Source: Pimelobacter simplex (GTDB lineage Bacteria; Actinomycetota; Actinomycetes; Propionibacteriales; Nocardioidaceae). Taken from it: a stretch of 64,000 nucleotides of DNA. The DNA lies in contig JADCLI010000009.1 in NCBI GenBank assembly GCA_016803235.1, positions 82,295-146,294 of the forward strand. The letters run 5' to 3'. Positions 42,905-53,423 of the stretch are shown here, piece by piece (position 1 is the first letter of the stretch; each line of letters starts with the position of its first letter). The position numbers were made by a program, and so were the translations under genes. Below the pieces are notes generated by a model that saw only the letters and a list, made by a program, of their open reading frames with translations, searched no databases and was not told where the DNA came from.

Positions 42905-43375
42905 GTGACCGACCACCACTACGCGCTCGACCTGGTCTGGCAGGGCAACCGCGGCACCGGCACCTCCGGCTACCGCGACTACGACCGCACGGTCCTGCTC
43001 ACCGCGGCCGGCAAGCCGGACCTGCTCGGCTCCGCCGATCCGACCTTCCGCGGCGACGCCGCGCGCTGGAACCCCGAGGAGCTGCTCCTCGCGGCCCTCG
43101 CGCAGTGCCACCTGCTGTCGTACCTCCACTCGGCGGTCAACCACGGCGTCGTCGTGGTCGCCTACGACGACAGCCCGGTCGGCACCATGGCGCAGGTCGG
43201 GCAGGGTGGGCGGTTCACGTCGGTGACGCTGCGCCCGCGGGTCACCGTCGCGGACGCGTCGATGGCCGAGACGGCCCAGGCGATCCACGGCGAGGCGAGC
43301 ACCAACTGCTTCATCGCGGCGTCGGTCAGCTTCCCCGTCGGCCACGAGCCGACGGTGCTCGTCGCCGGAGCCTGA
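42905..43375 (+). CDS. OsmC-family peroxiredoxin-like protein
   Basis: This 156-residue OsmC/Ohr-fold protein has the two redox Cys residues: one in ALAQCHLLSYLHSAV (about 65-79) and one in EASTNCFIAASVSFPV (about 133-148). OsmC proteins reduce organic or fatty-acid hydroperoxides. Divergence from an acyl-CoA synthetase may link it to lipid peroxide defence. GTG start with GACAAT 6 bases upstream (leaderless). Confidence 0.88.
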   Translation: MTDHHYALDLVWQGNRGTGTSGYRDYDRTVLLTAAGKPDLLGSADPTFRGDAARWNPEELLLAALAQCHLLSYLHSAVNHGVVVVAYDDSPVGTMAQVGQGGRFTSVTLRPRVTVADASMAETAQAIHGEASTNCFIAASVSFPVGHEPTVLVAGA

Positions 43376-43433
43376 CACCCCGCCGCCACCGGCGCGCCAC
43401 GATCCGTTCAGGCCGGTCTGGTTCAAAGCAGCC

Positions 43434-44261
43434 ATGAGCCGCACCCGTACCGCCCTCGTCGCCGCCGGCGCCGCCCTCGCCGGGATCGGCGTGACGACCG
43501 GCGGTGGGCGCGAGCTGCTGCGCCGGCAGGCCGCGATCGCCCGGGCCCGGATCGGGAAGCCGCTGGGCGAGCAGGCCATCCCGGCCGACAAGGTCTGGAA
43601 GAGGAAGTCGTACGACGGCCCGCCGCTCCACCTGCTCGTCCTCGGCGACTCGATCGCCGCCGGGCTGGGCGCCGAGCGCGCCAAGGACACCCTCGGTGCG
43701 CGGATCGCACGCGGCCTGGCCGGCGAGGTGCGGCGCCCGGTCGCGCTACGGACCGCCGCGGTCGTGGGCTCGGAGAGCTCGGCGCTCGCCGGGCAGCTGG
43801 ACGGGCTCCCGGAGGGCTACCGCGCGGACGTCGCCGTGATCGTGATCGGCGGCAACGACGTGACCCACCGGGTCCCGGTGGCGACGTCGGCGGCACAGCT
43901 GGAGGAGGCCGTCGCGCGGCTGCGGGCCCTGGGGACCGAGGTCGTGGTCGGCACGTGCCCGGACCTCGGCGCGCTCCGGCCGGTCCCGCAGCCGCTGCGC
44001 TCGCTCGGCTCGCGGATGTCACGCCAGCTCGCGACGGCGCAGGCCGAGGTCGCCGTACGCAACGGGGCGCACGCGGTCTCCCTCGCCCACGTGGTCGGGC
44101 CCTTCTTCATCACCAACCCCGACGAGATGTTCAGCCTGGACCGGTTCCACCCCAGCGCGTTGGGCTACAAGCGCACGGCCAAGGCGCTGCTGCCGTCGGT
44201 GCTGCTGGCGCTGGGGCACGCGGAACGGGTGCCGTTCGGGCACCGTGCGCCCGCCTCCTAA
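43434..44261 (+). CDS. SGNH/GDSL-type hydrolase, secreted or anchored
   Basis: This 275-residue protein has a hydrophobic N-terminal segment (TALVAAGAALAGIGVTTGGG), which is probably a signal anchor. The SGNH blocks are LVLGDSIAAGLG (catalytic Ser, about 65-76), VIGGNDVTHRV (block III, about 139-149) and DRFHPSALGYKR (Asp and His, about 237-248). It is likely a lipase/esterase or acyl hydrolase acting outside the membrane. It is followed 9 bases later by the ATP-grasp gene. Confidence 0.85.
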   Translation: MSRTRTALVAAGAALAGIGVTTGGGRELLRRQAAIARARIGKPLGEQAIPADKVWKRKSYDGPPLHLLVLGDSIAAGLGAERAKDTLGARIARGLAGEVRRPVALRTAAVVGSESSALAGQLDGLPEGYRADVAVIVIGGNDVTHRVPVATSAAQLEEAVARLRALGTEVVVGTCPDLGALRPVPQPLRSLGSRMSRQLATAQAEVAVRNGAHAVSLAHVVGPFFITNPDEMFSLDRFHPSALGYKRTAKALLPSVLLALGHAERVPFGHRAPAS

Positions 44262-44270
44262 CGTGGCCCC

Positions 44271-45128
44271 ATGGCCTGCGTCCTCCTCGTCACCTTCGAC
44301 CTCATGCCCGACGGTGAGCCGGGCGGCTCCGTGCTGCCCGAGGCGTTCGCGGCGCACGGGATCGAGGCCCGGTGGGTGCGCTGGGACGACCCGTCGGTCG
44401 ACTGGGCGGCGGCCGACCTGGTCGCGGTCCGCTCGACCTGGGACTACCACCGCCGGCTGCCCGCCTTCCTCGCCTGGGCGCGGGAGGTCGAGCGGGTGAC
44501 CGCCCTGCTCAACGGTGCCGAGGTCTTCGCGTGGAACGCGGACAAGGCCTACCTGACCGAGCTCGCGGACGTCGTACCCACGGTCCCGACGATGCTGCTC
44601 GACGACACCGACTGCGCGGGCGGGCTGGCCGCGGCGTTGGAGCGGTGGGGGAGCGTGGTCGTGAAGCCCCGCACCGGTGCGGGCGGGGTCGGCGTCGTGG
44701 TCGTCGAGAGCATCGACGACGCGCGACTGGAGGGCCTGGTCGCCGGGCCGTGGATCGCGCAGCCGCTGGTGTCGTCGGTGCGCACGACGGGGGAGTCGTC
44801 GGTGTACGTCTTCGGCGGGGTCGCGGCCGCGCAGGTCGACAAGGTCGCGGCGGCGGGGGAGGTCCGCGTGCACGAGCTGTACGGCGGATCGAGTCGGCCG
44901 GTGGCGCTGGACCCCGAGCGGGCGGCGGTCGCGGAGGGGGCGGTGCGAGCGGCCGCGACGCGGTGGGGTGCGGACCTGGCCTACGCCCGGGTCGACCTGA
45001 TGGTCTGGGAGGGCGCCTGGGTGGTCAGCGAGCTGGAGCTGATCGAGCCCGGCCTCTACCTCGACGTCGACCCGGCCAACGCGGACCGCTTCGCGACCCT
45101 GCTCGCGGGCCGGCTGGCCCGCTCCTGA
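44271..45128 (+). CDS. ATP-grasp domain protein
   Basis: This 285-residue protein has ATP-grasp features: WGSVVVKPRTGAGGVGVVVV (about 125-144, with the ATP-binding Lys), a hinge at about 160, and the metal-binding ELELIEPGLYLDVDPANADR (about 254-273, with Glu and Asn). The N-terminal part is like glutathione-synthase or RimK-type ligases. It may join a carboxylate to an amine or amino acid; the substrate is unknown. It has its own leaderless promoter (TAACGT at 44259-44264) although it is close to the SGNH gene. Confidence 0.8.
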   Translation: MACVLLVTFDLMPDGEPGGSVLPEAFAAHGIEARWVRWDDPSVDWAAADLVAVRSTWDYHRRLPAFLAWAREVERVTALLNGAEVFAWNADKAYLTELADVVPTVPTMLLDDTDCAGGLAAALERWGSVVVKPRTGAGGVGVVVVESIDDARLEGLVAGPWIAQPLVSSVRTTGESSVYVFGGVAAAQVDKVAAAGEVRVHELYGGSSRPVALDPERAAVAEGAVRAAATRWGADLAYARVDLMVWEGAWVVSELELIEPGLYLDVDPANADRFATLLAGRLARS

Positions 45129-45140
45129 CCACCCCTTCTC

Positions 45141-45167
45141 CTTGCACTCGCCATGGTCGAGTGCTAA
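45141..45167. promoter_or_regulatory. CIRCE element (HrcA operator) of groEL
   Basis: CTTGCACTC-N9-GAGTGCTAA matches TTAGCACTC-N9-GAGTGCTAA with a perfect right arm and two changes at the left end. It overlaps a TTGCAC / TAAACA promoter with 17-base spacing. Confidence 0.9.
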
Positions 45168-45173
45168 ACATGA

Positions 45174-46859
<1,686 letters not shown>

Positions 46860-46884
46860 GTCCTCCCGCTTCACCTGTTTCACA

Positions 46885-46918
46885 CCACAGGGCCCTCGCT
46901 TCGGCGGGGGCCCTGTGG
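46885..46918 (+). terminator. groEL intrinsic terminator
   Basis: CCACAGGGCCC (46885-46895) pairs exactly with 46908-46918 around a 12-base loop and is followed by CATTTGTT. It lies 26 bases after the groEL stop. Confidence 0.88.
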
Positions 46919-46960
46919 CATTTGTTCGACAGCGCGGACGGTCCGTCACATGATGAGGAC

Positions 46961-47131
46961 ATGGTCGTGTGGGACTGGATCGTCCTCGTCCTCCGTCGGC
47001 GACGCGAGCGGCAGAGGCTCGCGGCGAGCAGGGTCGCCCGGGAGCGGGCCGTGGTTCATCGCGAGGAGATGCCGGTCGTGCCGAGCCGCGGTGACCTGAT
47101 CTGCTTCAACGCGGCGATCCATCCCTGCTGA
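46961..47131 (+). CDS. possible small basic protein
   Basis: This 56-residue frame (MVVWDWIVLVLRRRRERQRL...) has a short hydrophobic start and an Arg-rich body. GAGG lies 5-8 bases upstream of ATG 46961. No motif is recognised. It could be a real small membrane-proximal protein or chance. Confidence 0.25.
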   Translation: MVVWDWIVLVLRRRRERQRLAASRVARERAVVHREEMPVVPSRGDLICFNAAIHPC

Positions 47132-47256
47132 TCGTGTGCGAGCGCGGGGGAGCAGGCCATCGAGGCGGCCAGCCGGAACGCGGCGGTATGCGGCAGGGTT
47201 ACCTGACCTCCAACCCTGCAGCAGACCCAACGTAGTACGAACGCTGGTCACATCTA

Positions 47257-47487
47257 GTGGCGCACGGCCGTAAAGCTGATGTCGTGTCCCGGCCGCGCCG
47301 AGCACATGTGGATTCGTGTCCGGACGACGCCGTGCTGCTGTGGAGAATCGAACTCCTTGGCACGGACGTTCCCGGGAGCGCCGAACTCGTTGCAGGTGGC
47401 TGGACCGTGAAGTGGGCGCCTGAACAGAGGATCCTGGCCCCACGCGTGCGCGCCTTCATCGGTTCGGCGGGCCTGTCCCCCTGCTAG
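47257..47487 (+). CDS. possible small hypothetical protein
   Basis: This 76-residue frame from GTG 47257 contains the protein-like stretch DDAVLLWRIELLGTDVPGSA. No motif or ribosome-binding site is visible. It may be a fragment of a decayed gene. Confidence 0.2.
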   Translation: MAHGRKADVVSRPRRAHVDSCPDDAVLLWRIELLGTDVPGSAELVAGGWTVKWAPEQRILAPRVRAFIGSAGLSPC

Positions 47488-47512
47488 GAAACCGCGTGAT
47501 TGACCGACGGCA

Positions 47513-48271
47513 TCACAGGTCTCCGACGACGCGGCACTCGACGGTGGGCGCCATGAGGGAGTCCGGGCTCAGAGATTCACCGAACTGCACGGTTGTGCCG
47601 GGCGGAACGGGGTCGACGATCGTCGACGAGGAACCGCCGACGACCTTGTCCCCCTGCAGGTAAATACAATCCCATTCGGGAAGCTGAATAACGACCTCGG
47701 TGGGGTTCTTCACCTGCGCGCTCAACTCGTTGCCGTACTCGCCCTTCTTGATCTTGCCACCCACGAACTCGAGGATTGCGCCCTCGCCACCGAATGCTCC
47801 CTTGGGACCCTCGTCCTCGACGAATTCGCCGACGACCTGGACCTGCAACTCGGTCGGAGCTGTCGATGCATCGAATCCGATCTGGAGGGGCGCGACTGGA
47901 ACGGTCTCGCCCGGACCGACGTAGTACACCGTCTCTGATGTCGTGTCCAAGATGTTGCCGTCGGGGCCGACAAGGTTGAAGAGCACCTGAACGTCGTAGG
48001 CGGCGCGGTCGTTGTTGGGGTTGGTCAGTCGTGCGCCGGCGGAGGTGTAACGCGTGCCAATGGAGTCCTCGCCGGTCGTGAACCCGCTGACGACCACAAA
48101 GTCCTCAGCCTCTGCCGCTGGGCCGGTGTCGGCTTCTGACGAAGCGTCACGCGAGTTGCCGTCTGATCCGATCACGCGCGCCCCTTTTCCGTCGTCGGAA
48201 GAGCAGCCGGCGAGCGCGCCGCCAACGAGGGCAGCTGCGAACAACAAACTCAGGGGGGAGTGAACGCGCAT
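47513..48271 (-). CDS. lipoprotein of unknown function
   Basis: This 252-residue protein has an N-terminal lipoprotein signal (SPLSLLFAAALVGGALAGCSS; lipobox LAGC at about 19-22). A low-complexity acidic linker follows, then a beta-rich domain with GARLTNPNNDRAAYDVQVLF and YYVGPGETVPVAPLQIGF, as in DUF4352/FxLYD-like extracellular domains. The start ATG 48271 is chosen because the signal begins there; the open frame runs to 48571. It lies in the accessory stretch and its codon use is less GC-biased than that of its neighbours. Confidence 0.75.
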   Translation of the reverse strand: MRVHSPLSLLFAAALVGGALAGCSSDDGKGARVIGSDGNSRDASSEADTGPAAEAEDFVVVSGFTTGEDSIGTRYTSAGARLTNPNNDRAAYDVQVLFNLVGPDGNILDTTSETVYYVGPGETVPVAPLQIGFDASTAPTELQVQVVGEFVEDEGPKGAFGGEGAILEFVGGKIKKGEYGNELSAQVKNPTEVVIQLPEWDCIYLQGDKVVGGSSSTIVDPVPPGTTVQFGESLSPDSLMAPTVECRVVGDL

Positions 48272-48656
48272 GCGCGGCACCGTATGGCAATCAGGTGGGT
48301 CTGCGCTGCGAAACCGCTTAGCTGCCAGGTGAGTGGGGGCGGGGACCGCAGGGTAGTTCGGCGCCGACGCGGCCGAAGCGGGACATGAACTCGGGCGGTG
48401 CTGCCATGGTGCTTCCGCGTCGCTGCCTCGACGGTCATCTGGTTTGCATTGACCCATGACTGACGGCCGCACAACCGTAGCCCCATGGAGGTCAGGGCGC
48501 CGAGTCCGTCTCCCCGTCAGATGCATTGCCTGCAAGGAGCAGAATAGCGGGGGACATCCACGGTCGGTCAATCAATCGGCATGGCGTCCACGAGGTTCCG
48601 GGCAGCCGTCTCATGGCTGATCGGTGCGAGCAACTCGATACATAGGCGTGTTTTCC
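48272..48656. other. 385 bases without a recognised feature
   Basis: Short frames here have no protein-like composition. I see no RNA gene, terminator or repeat. Confidence 0.5.
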
Positions 48657-49788
48657 TTATCCGGCGGCAGGTGGGGTCGAAGCGCCGACCGGTCTGATCA
48701 AGTTGGTTAGAGCGAGAAGCCCGCTAAGGGATTCGTCTTTCACGGAATGTCCCGATCCGATGGTCAGATGGGCTTGAAGAACTAGTTGCCCCATGGTCAT
48801 CATGAAGCGTTCTTTTTCGGCAGGATCGCTGATTTGACTGCTGTAGGAAATCATTGTTCCCATAGCGGTAGACAGGTCGTTAGCCCGTTGCGCCGAATGG
48901 TCTCGAGAACGCGCCCTTGCGAGCAACACGCCCGCGAAGGTCGCCAGGGCTAGGGTCGACGCGATATGTGCGCCGACCTGTGCAGTTTTCGAATACTCGG
49001 GCCCTTTGCCGGCGTGGTGGATGATCAATGGCAACACCGCCACCAGGGTTGCTGCACCAAGTACTGCGAGTCCTGCTCCCCAAGCGATCCGCGACTCCTT
49101 CTTGTTCCTTTCGGCGTCGGCCTTGAAGAGCGCGTTCGTCGCGTCGGACAAGGTTGCAGTTATGAGCAAGCCCGCTTGTTTAGCTCTTGTTTGGAGGTCA
49201 TCCTTCGCTTTGGTGATCTCAGAAAGGGCATCGGATGCATCCGCAGTGACTCGATCTCTTTCATGTCGCGCCGACGAACTAAGCGCCTCAAGTTCTGTCA
49301 TTCGTTCCCGGGCTTGCGCGACGAACCGATTCAAGCGGTCCGGAACGGGGAACCAATCTCCGGTCATGCTCATCAGGCGCAGCGCCATTTCAGGCTGATT
49401 TTGGCCGATGAGGTTCCAGGCGTTCCCAATGGGGTCGATCCCCGGTTGCCATGGAAGAGCGGCTTCGGCGAGTTCGGGTAGGCGTTCGACCAATTGTGGT
49501 GCCGAAGGAAGTTGTCCGATCACGTAATTGAAGGTGTTTACTGCCTGCCAGGGCATTCCGAGTTGCGCGGCCTTCAGTGCGTAGGCAATGCTCTGCTCAA
49601 TCGCGGGGTACCCCTGCTGCATCATGAGCCAAGCGGAGAGCAACCGCCCAGGGTCGATCCGCCTCGACGAGAGGACGCATGATTTCCACGGCTTGAGGTT
49701 GATTTCCGCCATTCCAAAATTGATGAACTTGTCGAACCACCTCAACGTCGTTTGGATCCACCAATGTGTCTGGAATCGTCACGCTCAT
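48657..49788 (-). pseudogene. two-pass membrane protein with N-terminal helical repeats, frameshifted
   Basis: From ATG 49788 (MSVTIPDTLVDPNDVEVV) the first frame runs to AHDAAGVPRD and a TGA at 49597. The same helical-repeat sequence continues in the next frame as EQSIAYALKAAQLGMPWQA. Removing one T at GATTGAG (minus strand, 49598-49601) would join them into about 376 residues. Later parts are a coiled coil (about 170-215), two membrane helices (WGAGLAVLGAATLVAVLPLI and STLALATFAGVLLARA) and a soluble tail. Codon use is clearly less GC-rich than in the core genome. Function unknown; it may be an error or a real mutation. Confidence 0.65.
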
Positions 49789-50030
49789 GGCCGACGAATC
49801 TAGTCCGTACTGGCTTGAGGCGGAGGAGGTTTGTGTGATCTTTCGATTGCGGGCCACGTCAATGCGGGCAAGGCCTTCGTGCCTCTCCTCAAGAAAGCGA
49901 GACCCAGTCGAATCGGTCGGCGCATAGGCAGCGACCTACGGGGCGGTTTGACCTTGGCGGCTGAGCCGACCAAGACACTGGCCTGCTGTCGGGCCGACTG
50001 TTCCTGTGCGCGCCAAAGCCCGGCGGAGCG

Positions 50031-51515
50031 TCAGGACCCGCAGGGCAGTCCGGCGTGGACCAGATCAATCGGTGAGCAGGGGTAGCACTCGCCGAGCACC
50101 GTGCCGTCGCGGGCGCGCAGCAGTTCGACGCGGGCTGTGCCGCGTGGAGTGACCATGCGCGCCATCCCGTGGGGTGTGATCCAGCGGTAGGCGGTGAGGC
50201 CGAGCTGGCGCACCTGGTAGCCGCCGCCTCCGTCGGGGAGGTGGCCGTGGGTCTTGATCCGATGGTGTCGTCGGGTCAGGGGCGCGGCGTTGTGGTCGCC
50301 GGTCTGGCCGGGTGGTCCGCCGCGGGCGGGTGGGACGTAGGGATCGACATGGTCCAGGTCGAAGCGGCCGCCGATGCCGGCGCCGTTCGCGGAGTGCGGG
50401 AAGACGTCGCCGCACATCCGCTGGATGGCGCGCTCGCGGACGATCGTGGGGTGCTCGTAGGCGTTGACGTTGGTGACGCCGGCGAGGTCGAGCACGGGCT
50501 GCACGGTGATGTCGTGGCGGCCGAGGAGCTCGGCGAGCTGCTCGAGCAGGAACGGGCCGAGCCCGTCTGCCCTCGCGACGCCGGGGACCGTGCCGGCAAG
50601 CGCAACGTCGGAGAGGTGCACGTGGATGACCGCCTTGCGGCGGGACGGCTTCGTCGCCGCTTCGGCGGGGCGGTCCGGGCCGTCCAGGCTGTCCAGGCTG
50701 TCCAGCCCGTCCAGGAACCGCACGGCCGCATGCGGATCGGCCAGCAGCGCCAACGCCTCGGCCCTCAGCTGGGCCCGCGTGGCCGGCGGTTCGTCGCCGA
50801 TGCGGTCCTGGTGAGTCTCGAGGGCATCGGCGAGATCGTCGATGACGGCGTCCAGCTCGACGGCGGCACCTGTGGGCAGCTTCGCCGCGAAACGCCGGGT
50901 GGCCGCCTCGCCGCCGCCGACGGGTTCGAGGATGTCGCCGGGACGCGGCCTGGACAGCCAGCACCCGGTCTTGCGGGCGTCCTCGGCGACCCGGGCGCGA
51001 TGAGCGGCCAGGTCGGCCTCGATCACCTTGGCCTCGGCGATCCTCAGGATCCGGCTGGGGGACTCGTGCACCGCCCTCGCGACCGCGGTGTCGACCAGCC
51101 GCACCGCGTCGCGGTCGAGCTCGCGGGCCATCACGGCGACCTTGCGGGCCAGCCAGACCGGCATCCGGAGGTCGAGCACCAGGCTCCACAGCATCGGCAA
51201 CCGGTGGCGGAGGTCGAGCGCCGCGGCGGCGAGGTTGTGGGTGCTGACGTAGCCGGACTGGAAGGCGATGGCCAGCTCGCCGATGCACAGCTCGGCCACC
51301 AGCGGTGTGCCGTCGCCACCGAGCCGGACCAGGCGGTCCCCGCCCCACGTCACCGGCGCGGTGCCGGGCGCGGACTGCGGGTCGTTGGCGTTGCGGTCGC
51401 ACCACGCCAGCGCCAGCAGCAGCTGGTCGACCTCGGACTGTCGCCGCTCGCGCACGTTGGCCTCGGCGCGCGCCAGCAGCTCTCCCGCTGCCAGCTCGCC
51501 CAGGTCCAGGTCCAT
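50031..51515 (-). CDS. DUF222/HNH endonuclease (13E12-type repeat family)
   Basis: This 494-residue protein has an N-terminal DUF222 domain (about 1-330; for example LPMLWSLVLDLRMPVWLARK and SRILRIAEAKVIEADLAAHR) and a C-terminal HNH motif (FDLDHVDPYVPP, GDHNAAPLTRRHHRIKTHG). These proteins are multi-copy in many actinobacteria and are sometimes called REP13E12; mobility is suspected but not shown. The start ATG 51515 is preferred to GTG 51521. The tail of a second family member is at the window end (63905-64000). Confidence 0.88.
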   Translation of the reverse strand: MDLDLGELAAGELLARAEANVRERRQSEVDQLLLALAWCDRNANDPQSAPGTAPVTWGGDRLVRLGGDGTPLVAELCIGELAIAFQSGYVSTHNLAAAALDLRHRLPMLWSLVLDLRMPVWLARKVAVMARELDRDAVRLVDTAVARAVHESPSRILRIAEAKVIEADLAAHRARVAEDARKTGCWLSRPRPGDILEPVGGGEAATRRFAAKLPTGAAVELDAVIDDLADALETHQDRIGDEPPATRAQLRAEALALLADPHAAVRFLDGLDSLDSLDGPDRPAEAATKPSRRKAVIHVHLSDVALAGTVPGVARADGLGPFLLEQLAELLGRHDITVQPVLDLAGVTNVNAYEHPTIVRERAIQRMCGDVFPHSANGAGIGGRFDLDHVDPYVPPARGGPPGQTGDHNAAPLTRRHHRIKTHGHLPDGGGGYQVRQLGLTAYRWITPHGMARMVTPRGTARVELLRARDGTVLGECYPCSPIDLVHAGLPCGS

Positions 51516-51689
51516 GCCCACAGTCGATCACGCACCCCCGACATTGATGCTGGTCTTCGCTGCTCCCTGTGGAGTAGTGAAGGGGGCCCGATCGTCGTGC
51601 CTCAGCCTCCGACTGTCGCCCTGTTGGGTTGACCATCTTGTGGTCCGGTCGGCGGTCGGGACCCCGCACGCCGGCCGGGCGGACATGAC

Positions 51690-53030
51690 CTAATAAGAGC
51701 CTGGCAAGCGCCTCATCAATGTCCTGTCTGCTCGCCCGACCGGCGTCGACCAACCCCATCGGTATCGACACGGAAGGCAGTTCCATCATGACAGCGACAC
51801 GACCAGCGACCCTTGTCGTCTTCGCGGGTGCTGACACCCACGCCGACACGATCCACGTGGCCGCGATCGACGACTACGGTCGCGAGCTCGGCGACAGCCA
51901 GTTCCCCACGACACCGGCGGGCTACCGCGACGTCTTGGTCTTCCTCGCGTCGTTGGGTCCGGTACAGGTCTTCGGGATCGAAGGCACCAGTTCTTACGGG
52001 GCGGGCCTGGCCGTGGCGGCCCGTGCGGCCGGGATCACGGTGCGGGAGGTGATCCGTCCCGAAGCCACGGTGCGGCGGATGCAGGGCAAGTCCGACCCGA
52101 TCGACGCCTACCAAGCAGCCAGGGCTGCCATGACCGGTCGCGCGAGGACCGCACCGAAGGACGAGGACGTCGAGGGGCTTCGAGCCCTTCTCAGCACGCG
52201 ACGTTCAGCCGTCAAGGCACGTACTGCGGCGATGAACCAGATCCACGCACAGTTGATCACCGCGCCCGTCGAGATCCGTGAGAGGTACCGGAAGCTGAGT
52301 GACAAGCGGTTGATCGACGCGCTCGCTGCCTGCCGTCCCGGCACTCGCGGCGCAGTGGTGGCCACCGTGCTGCTCGGGTTGAAGATGCTGGCCCGGCGCC
52401 ACCGGTTCCTCGGCCAGCAGATCGAGCTGCTCGACGAGGAGCTCCGCGATCTGGTCGCGGCGATCAACCTGAACCTGATCTCGGCACGCGGCATCGGACC
52501 GGTGACCGCGGCGCAGCTCCTCCTCACTGCGGGCGGCAACCCGGAGCGCTTGGCCAGCGAGGCATCCTTCGCTGCCCTGTGCGGCACCGCACCGGTCCCG
52601 GCATCGTCGGGTAAGACCAGCCGCTTCCGGCTCTCTCGTGGCGGGGACCGTCACGCCAACTCCGCGCTGCACACGATCGCGACCGTGCGGATGGCCAGCG
52701 ACCCCCGCACCCGCGCGTTCGTCGCCGCCCAGCGGGCCAAGAACCGCAGCAACCCCGAGATCCTGCGGATCCTCAAACGCGCAATCGCCCGAGAGGTGTT
52801 CAAGCTGCTCCAGAACCCGAACGCCCTTGCCGGAATCGCCGACCTACGGCGCATCCGACGCGCGAAGAACCTGCCCATCCGAGTCGTGGTCGAACAACTC
52901 GGCACCACCTTGAACCATGTCAGCCGCATCGAACGCGGAGTCGCGTTCGACCGCGAGTTCACCCAGCGCTACCGAACCTGGCTCCAAGCCGCTTGACAAC
53001 CATAGGAGCATCACAAACCCGCCCCGATGA
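51690..53030 (+). mobile_element. IS110-family insertion sequence (ends approximate)
   Basis: The element contains one transposase gene. IS110 elements lack terminal inverted repeats, so the exact ends are not visible; the left boundary is set near CCTAATAAGAGCCTGGCAAG and the right after AACCATAGGAGCATCACAAA. The roughly 100-260 bases before the gene are where IS110-group elements encode the bridge RNA. Confidence 0.55.
51788..52996 (+). CDS. IS110-family transposase with C-terminal HTH-like extension
   Basis: This 402-residue protein has an N-terminal RuvC-like DEDD domain: Asp in FAGADTHADTIHV, Glu in VFGIEGTSSYG and the pair in GKSDPIDAYQAARAA. The C-terminal transposase_20 domain contains ARGIGPVTAAQLLLTAGG and the active Ser region PVPASSGKTSRFRLSRGG. 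IS110 enzymes recombine DNA guided by a bridge RNA. After the usual end, about 40 residues form a Xre-like HTH (LPIRVVVEQLGTTLNHVSRI). ATG 51788 is chosen; the frame is open from 51719. All catalytic residues are present. Confidence 0.93.
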   Translation: MTATRPATLVVFAGADTHADTIHVAAIDDYGRELGDSQFPTTPAGYRDVLVFLASLGPVQVFGIEGTSSYGAGLAVAARAAGITVREVIRPEATVRRMQGKSDPIDAYQAARAAMTGRARTAPKDEDVEGLRALLSTRRSAVKARTAAMNQIHAQLITAPVEIRERYRKLSDKRLIDALAACRPGTRGAVVATVLLGLKMLARRHRFLGQQIELLDEELRDLVAAINLNLISARGIGPVTAAQLLLTAGGNPERLASEASFAALCGTAPVPASSGKTSRFRLSRGGDRHANSALHTIATVRMASDPRTRAFVAAQRAKNRSNPEILRILKRAIAREVFKLLQNPNALAGIADLRRIRRAKNLPIRVVVEQLGTTLNHVSRIERGVAFDREFTQRYRTWLQAA

Positions 53031-53087
53031 GATAGGCATGGGGTGCGACCAGATGGGCCGCGGAGCGACGCCCGGGAGGAGCACGCA

Positions 53088-53414
53088 ATGGAGTCCACGA
53101 ACCTGACCTCGCTGGCGGACGACCAGCTCGAGGCCGCCCGTGTGGCGAGCAGCGGACGCGCCGCCGTCACCGTGTACGGCGGCCGTGAGCACCGGCTGCG
53201 CCAGACCCTGATCGCGCTGCGCGCCGGTGAGCGGCTCGGAGAGCACGACGCACCGGAGGAGGCGACGCTGCAGGTGATCGAGGGCGAGGTGGCGCTGCAC
53301 GCCGGTGGGGACACTTGGCGGGGCGCGGCCGGTGACCACCTCGTCATCCCGCCCCAGCGCCACGACCTCGAGGCGATCAGCGATGCCGCCGTGCTGCTGA
53401 CCGTGGCCAACTAG
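53088..53414 (+). CDS. cupin-domain protein
   Basis: This 108-residue single cupin (LRQTLIALRAGERLGEHDAP, then VIEGEVALHAGGDTWRGAAG) has His and Glu in the first cupin motif (GEHDAPEEATLQVIEG) and His in PPQRHDLEAISD. It may bind metal; a role in small-molecule or stress sensing is possible. GGGAGGAG lies 8-15 bases before the ATG. It is the first gene after the IS110 element and co-oriented with the molybdenum-related genes. Confidence 0.8.
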   Translation: MESTNLTSLADDQLEAARVASSGRAAVTVYGGREHRLRQTLIALRAGERLGEHDAPEEATLQVIEGEVALHAGGDTWRGAAGDHLVIPPQRHDLEAISDAAVLLTVAN

Positions 53415-53423
53415 CCTGACCCG

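Larger units (their letters stand above)
46919..47512. other. about 590 bases with no confident gene
   Basis: After the groEL terminator the sequence has lower GC than the rest of the window and only weak small frames (listed separately with low confidence). No RNA gene or repeat is recognised. It begins the accessory stretch that runs to about 53030. Confidence 0.5.
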
